Source: Heterobilharzia americana (lineage: Eukaryota; Platyhelminthes; Trematoda; Strigeidida; Schistosomatidae). From it: 64,000 nucleotides of DNA. Below, piece by piece: positions 62,150-64,000 of the stretch; positions within the stretch are counted from its first letter, which is position 1; every line of letters starts with the position of its first letter. Made by a program: the position numbers and the translations under genes. Below the pieces are notes generated by a model that worked only from the letters and a program-made list of their open reading frames with translations, was not told the DNA's origin and made no database searches. The stretch spans positions 135,054,786-135,118,785 of the forward strand of contig OX104127.1 in assembly GCA_944470555.2 (NCBI GenBank), given 5' to 3'.

Positions 62150-63440
62150 CTGGTCTCCATAGTCTTCAAGTTTTCGGACAAATATACAGACATACAGAAG
62201 GAGTAGCAATGGGATCGCCAATATCCCCAATCCTAGCAGATATATTTATGGATAGTTGGGAAAACCTGGCTTTACAAAAGTTCAGTCCTGCACTAAAAAT
62301 ATGGTAACTGTATGTAGATGACACATTTACTATGTGAAAATCGGAACATGTCGACAGTTTCCTCACACATATGAACTCAGTAGTAGGCGCAATCCAATTT
62401 ACGTATGAGGCAGAAAATGAACAAGAAGAATTACCTAAGTTGTTACACAGGATGAAATGAATGACAGACGGTGGCTTAGATACTACCGTTTACAGAAAAC
62501 CGACACATTCCAACAGGTGTCTAGACTACCAGTCATCCCATCGAATGTCAGTTAAGACATGTTTAGATAGATGATTAATTCATAGAGCTATAAAACTGAC
62601 TAGTCAGTGTAAGAACCTAAACAAGGAGTTGAAACAAGTAAAAGAAGCACTAATGGTTAATAATTATCCTCCACAGTCTATCAAGAAATTCATATGAACA
62701 CATAAGAAACGAAAAAAACAGTAACACTAGTACAAATAATAACAATAACATAAGTGGAAAGGAGCTCACAGCCTTCATTGTGTTACCTACAAGGAAGGCA
62801 CATCAGAAACTTTACGTAAGATCCGCAACAAAGCTGGTATCAGGGTGGGATTTAAACCTGCAAACTCACTCACGATAAGCTTTGCCAACTGCCTGTAGCA
62901 TCCGATAGATGCAGTTGAACAAAATAATCTAATCCACCAGATTCCATGTAATGATCATGTGGTCAAGTACATAGGTGGAGCTAGCCGATCGGGGTCAGTT
63001 ACAATAACCGAACATAGGAATTTAGCTAGATGTAGAATGACAGACACCAATGAGATGAATAATCTGGGAGAACAACTCGGTTATTGCAATGCATGCATTA
63101 ACACACAACCAGACAATAAGGTGTGTGGGATAAAACCACTGTACTTCAGTTCGTTATAAATAGGTGGAGAGAGAGATTGATTACTGAATCTTTGTTAATT
63201 GAATCTACACGGGACCTGACACATGTAACAGGAATGGCGCAACAGCTATGTGAGAGATGTGTCAAACTACTGTTACTACTGAAAGGCAAATAATATGAAG
63301 TGACAGGACTATCGAAATCAGATATTGAGAGGATTGTGATTAAGTTGAAATGAGTATGAGCAATGATAATTTGTGCTCCAAACGTCATCGATTAAATGAT
63401 TCTGTATCACTGTGTGTTATACATCAAATAAACAAATCTA
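62150..63440 (+). pseudogene. Second Penelope-like family: RT, linker and GIY-YIG endonuclease
   Basis: From about 62178 one frame reads YRHTEGVAMGSPISPILADIF (RT motif with GVAMGSP), LYVDDTFTM (the catalytic YVDD), then TTVYRKPTHSNRCLDYQSSH and KEALMVNNYPPQSIKKFI, the Penelope-like RT palm, thumb and linker. The frame is conserved for over 500 bp but broken by several in-frame stops, e.g. just before LYVDD. The endonuclease follows: NLIHQIPCNDHVVKYIGG and SVTITEHRN. The 3' end extends to about 63440. A dead copy, but the best preserved RT in the window. Confidence 0.85.
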
Positions 63441-64000
63441 ATACGGAATTATAGTTTGAATAGTTCACTCCAAGCAAGTCAACCAAATGACTGAGAACTG
63501 TTTCCAGGTTAGTTGTTGTTTTAACCTTTCTACGAGAATGTCTTCTAAGGGCATCAATGACTCAGAAGAATAGTCCTTTATTTTTTGCTACTCGTCAACA
63601 AGCTTGTCAACATAACCAGAAATTCAGTCTGTAAATAGTCATGCCATTTTCATGGCATTTTCTTCTGAAGCATCTACAGTTCAGCTAATTGTTACTATTC
63701 ATCTTTTTCTTCTGATGTGTTTATTTTGTAATGACCGAATAAAGTGTGGCAACCTTCCTGCTGTCTGCCTTTACGAATGGAACTATGATTCAAATATCAG
63801 TGTTAAAACTGTGCATATTCATTCGCTTAATCATTATACAGGATAATGCCATATTACCTTCTTATTAGCACTATATGTCATTATGTGAGACTTTATTGGA
63901 CCTAAGATACTCGCACGTTTATATGCTTTTAAGAAACTAAGAATGACTTAATCTCAAACGCACTTCTATCCTACCAATAACTGTTCTTTTTCAGAAGAAC
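63441..64000. other. Unassigned DNA
   Basis: AT-rich, no recognised feature. Confidence 0.35.

Overview
The window looks like genomic DNA from a parasitic flatworm, most probably a blood fluke of the genus Schistosoma. It is AT-rich and has long introns with GT-AG borders. It is crowded with decayed retroelements typical of schistosomes: Penelope-like elements with GIY-YIG endonucleases, RTE-type and CR1-like LINEs, and tRNA-derived SINEs of the kind that carry hammerhead ribozymes (Sm-alpha-like). No prokaryotic or viral gene arrangement is visible. The species cannot be fixed by eye.

One host gene is supported. It is a Musashi-type RNA-binding protein on the + strand, spread over five exons at 12579-12671, 23328-23376, 28243-28325, 34519-34609 and 35658-35801, with a possible read-through to a stop codon at 35888-35890. 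The exons join in frame and encode a complete second RRM, a basic linker and an alanine-rich C-terminal segment. The start codon and first RRM were not found and probably lie upstream of the window. The introns are about 10.7, 5.0, 6.2 and 1.05 kb and carry most of the repeats. From 35.9 to 39.9 kb, downstream of the alanine-rich exon, no transposon was recognised.

Repeats by region. 1.6-3.05 kb and 47.3-50.3 kb: CR1/jockey-like LINE remnants of one family. 26.0-28.06 kb: two Penelope-like copies head to head, ending about 190 bp before a Musashi exon. 28.5-29.06, 29.5-29.8, 34.24-34.35 and 56.5-57.3 kb: RTE-like 3' ends. 57.9-58.6, 61.5-62.0 and 62.15-63.44 kb: a second Penelope-like family. 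SINEs fall into at least four groups, called A-D here. Groups B, C and D carry hammerhead cores, and those of B and C often occur as head-to-head inverted pairs. The best preserved pair, at 30756-31103, has an apparently intact hammerhead on each strand.

The Musashi gene is probably the only working protein gene. The rest is selfish DNA in or around its introns. The most interesting signals are the inverted-pair layout of the ribozyme SINEs, a second ribozyme family with palindromic stem III, and the large inverted repeat next to a coding exon. All comparisons were made by eye; no alignment or folding program was run.
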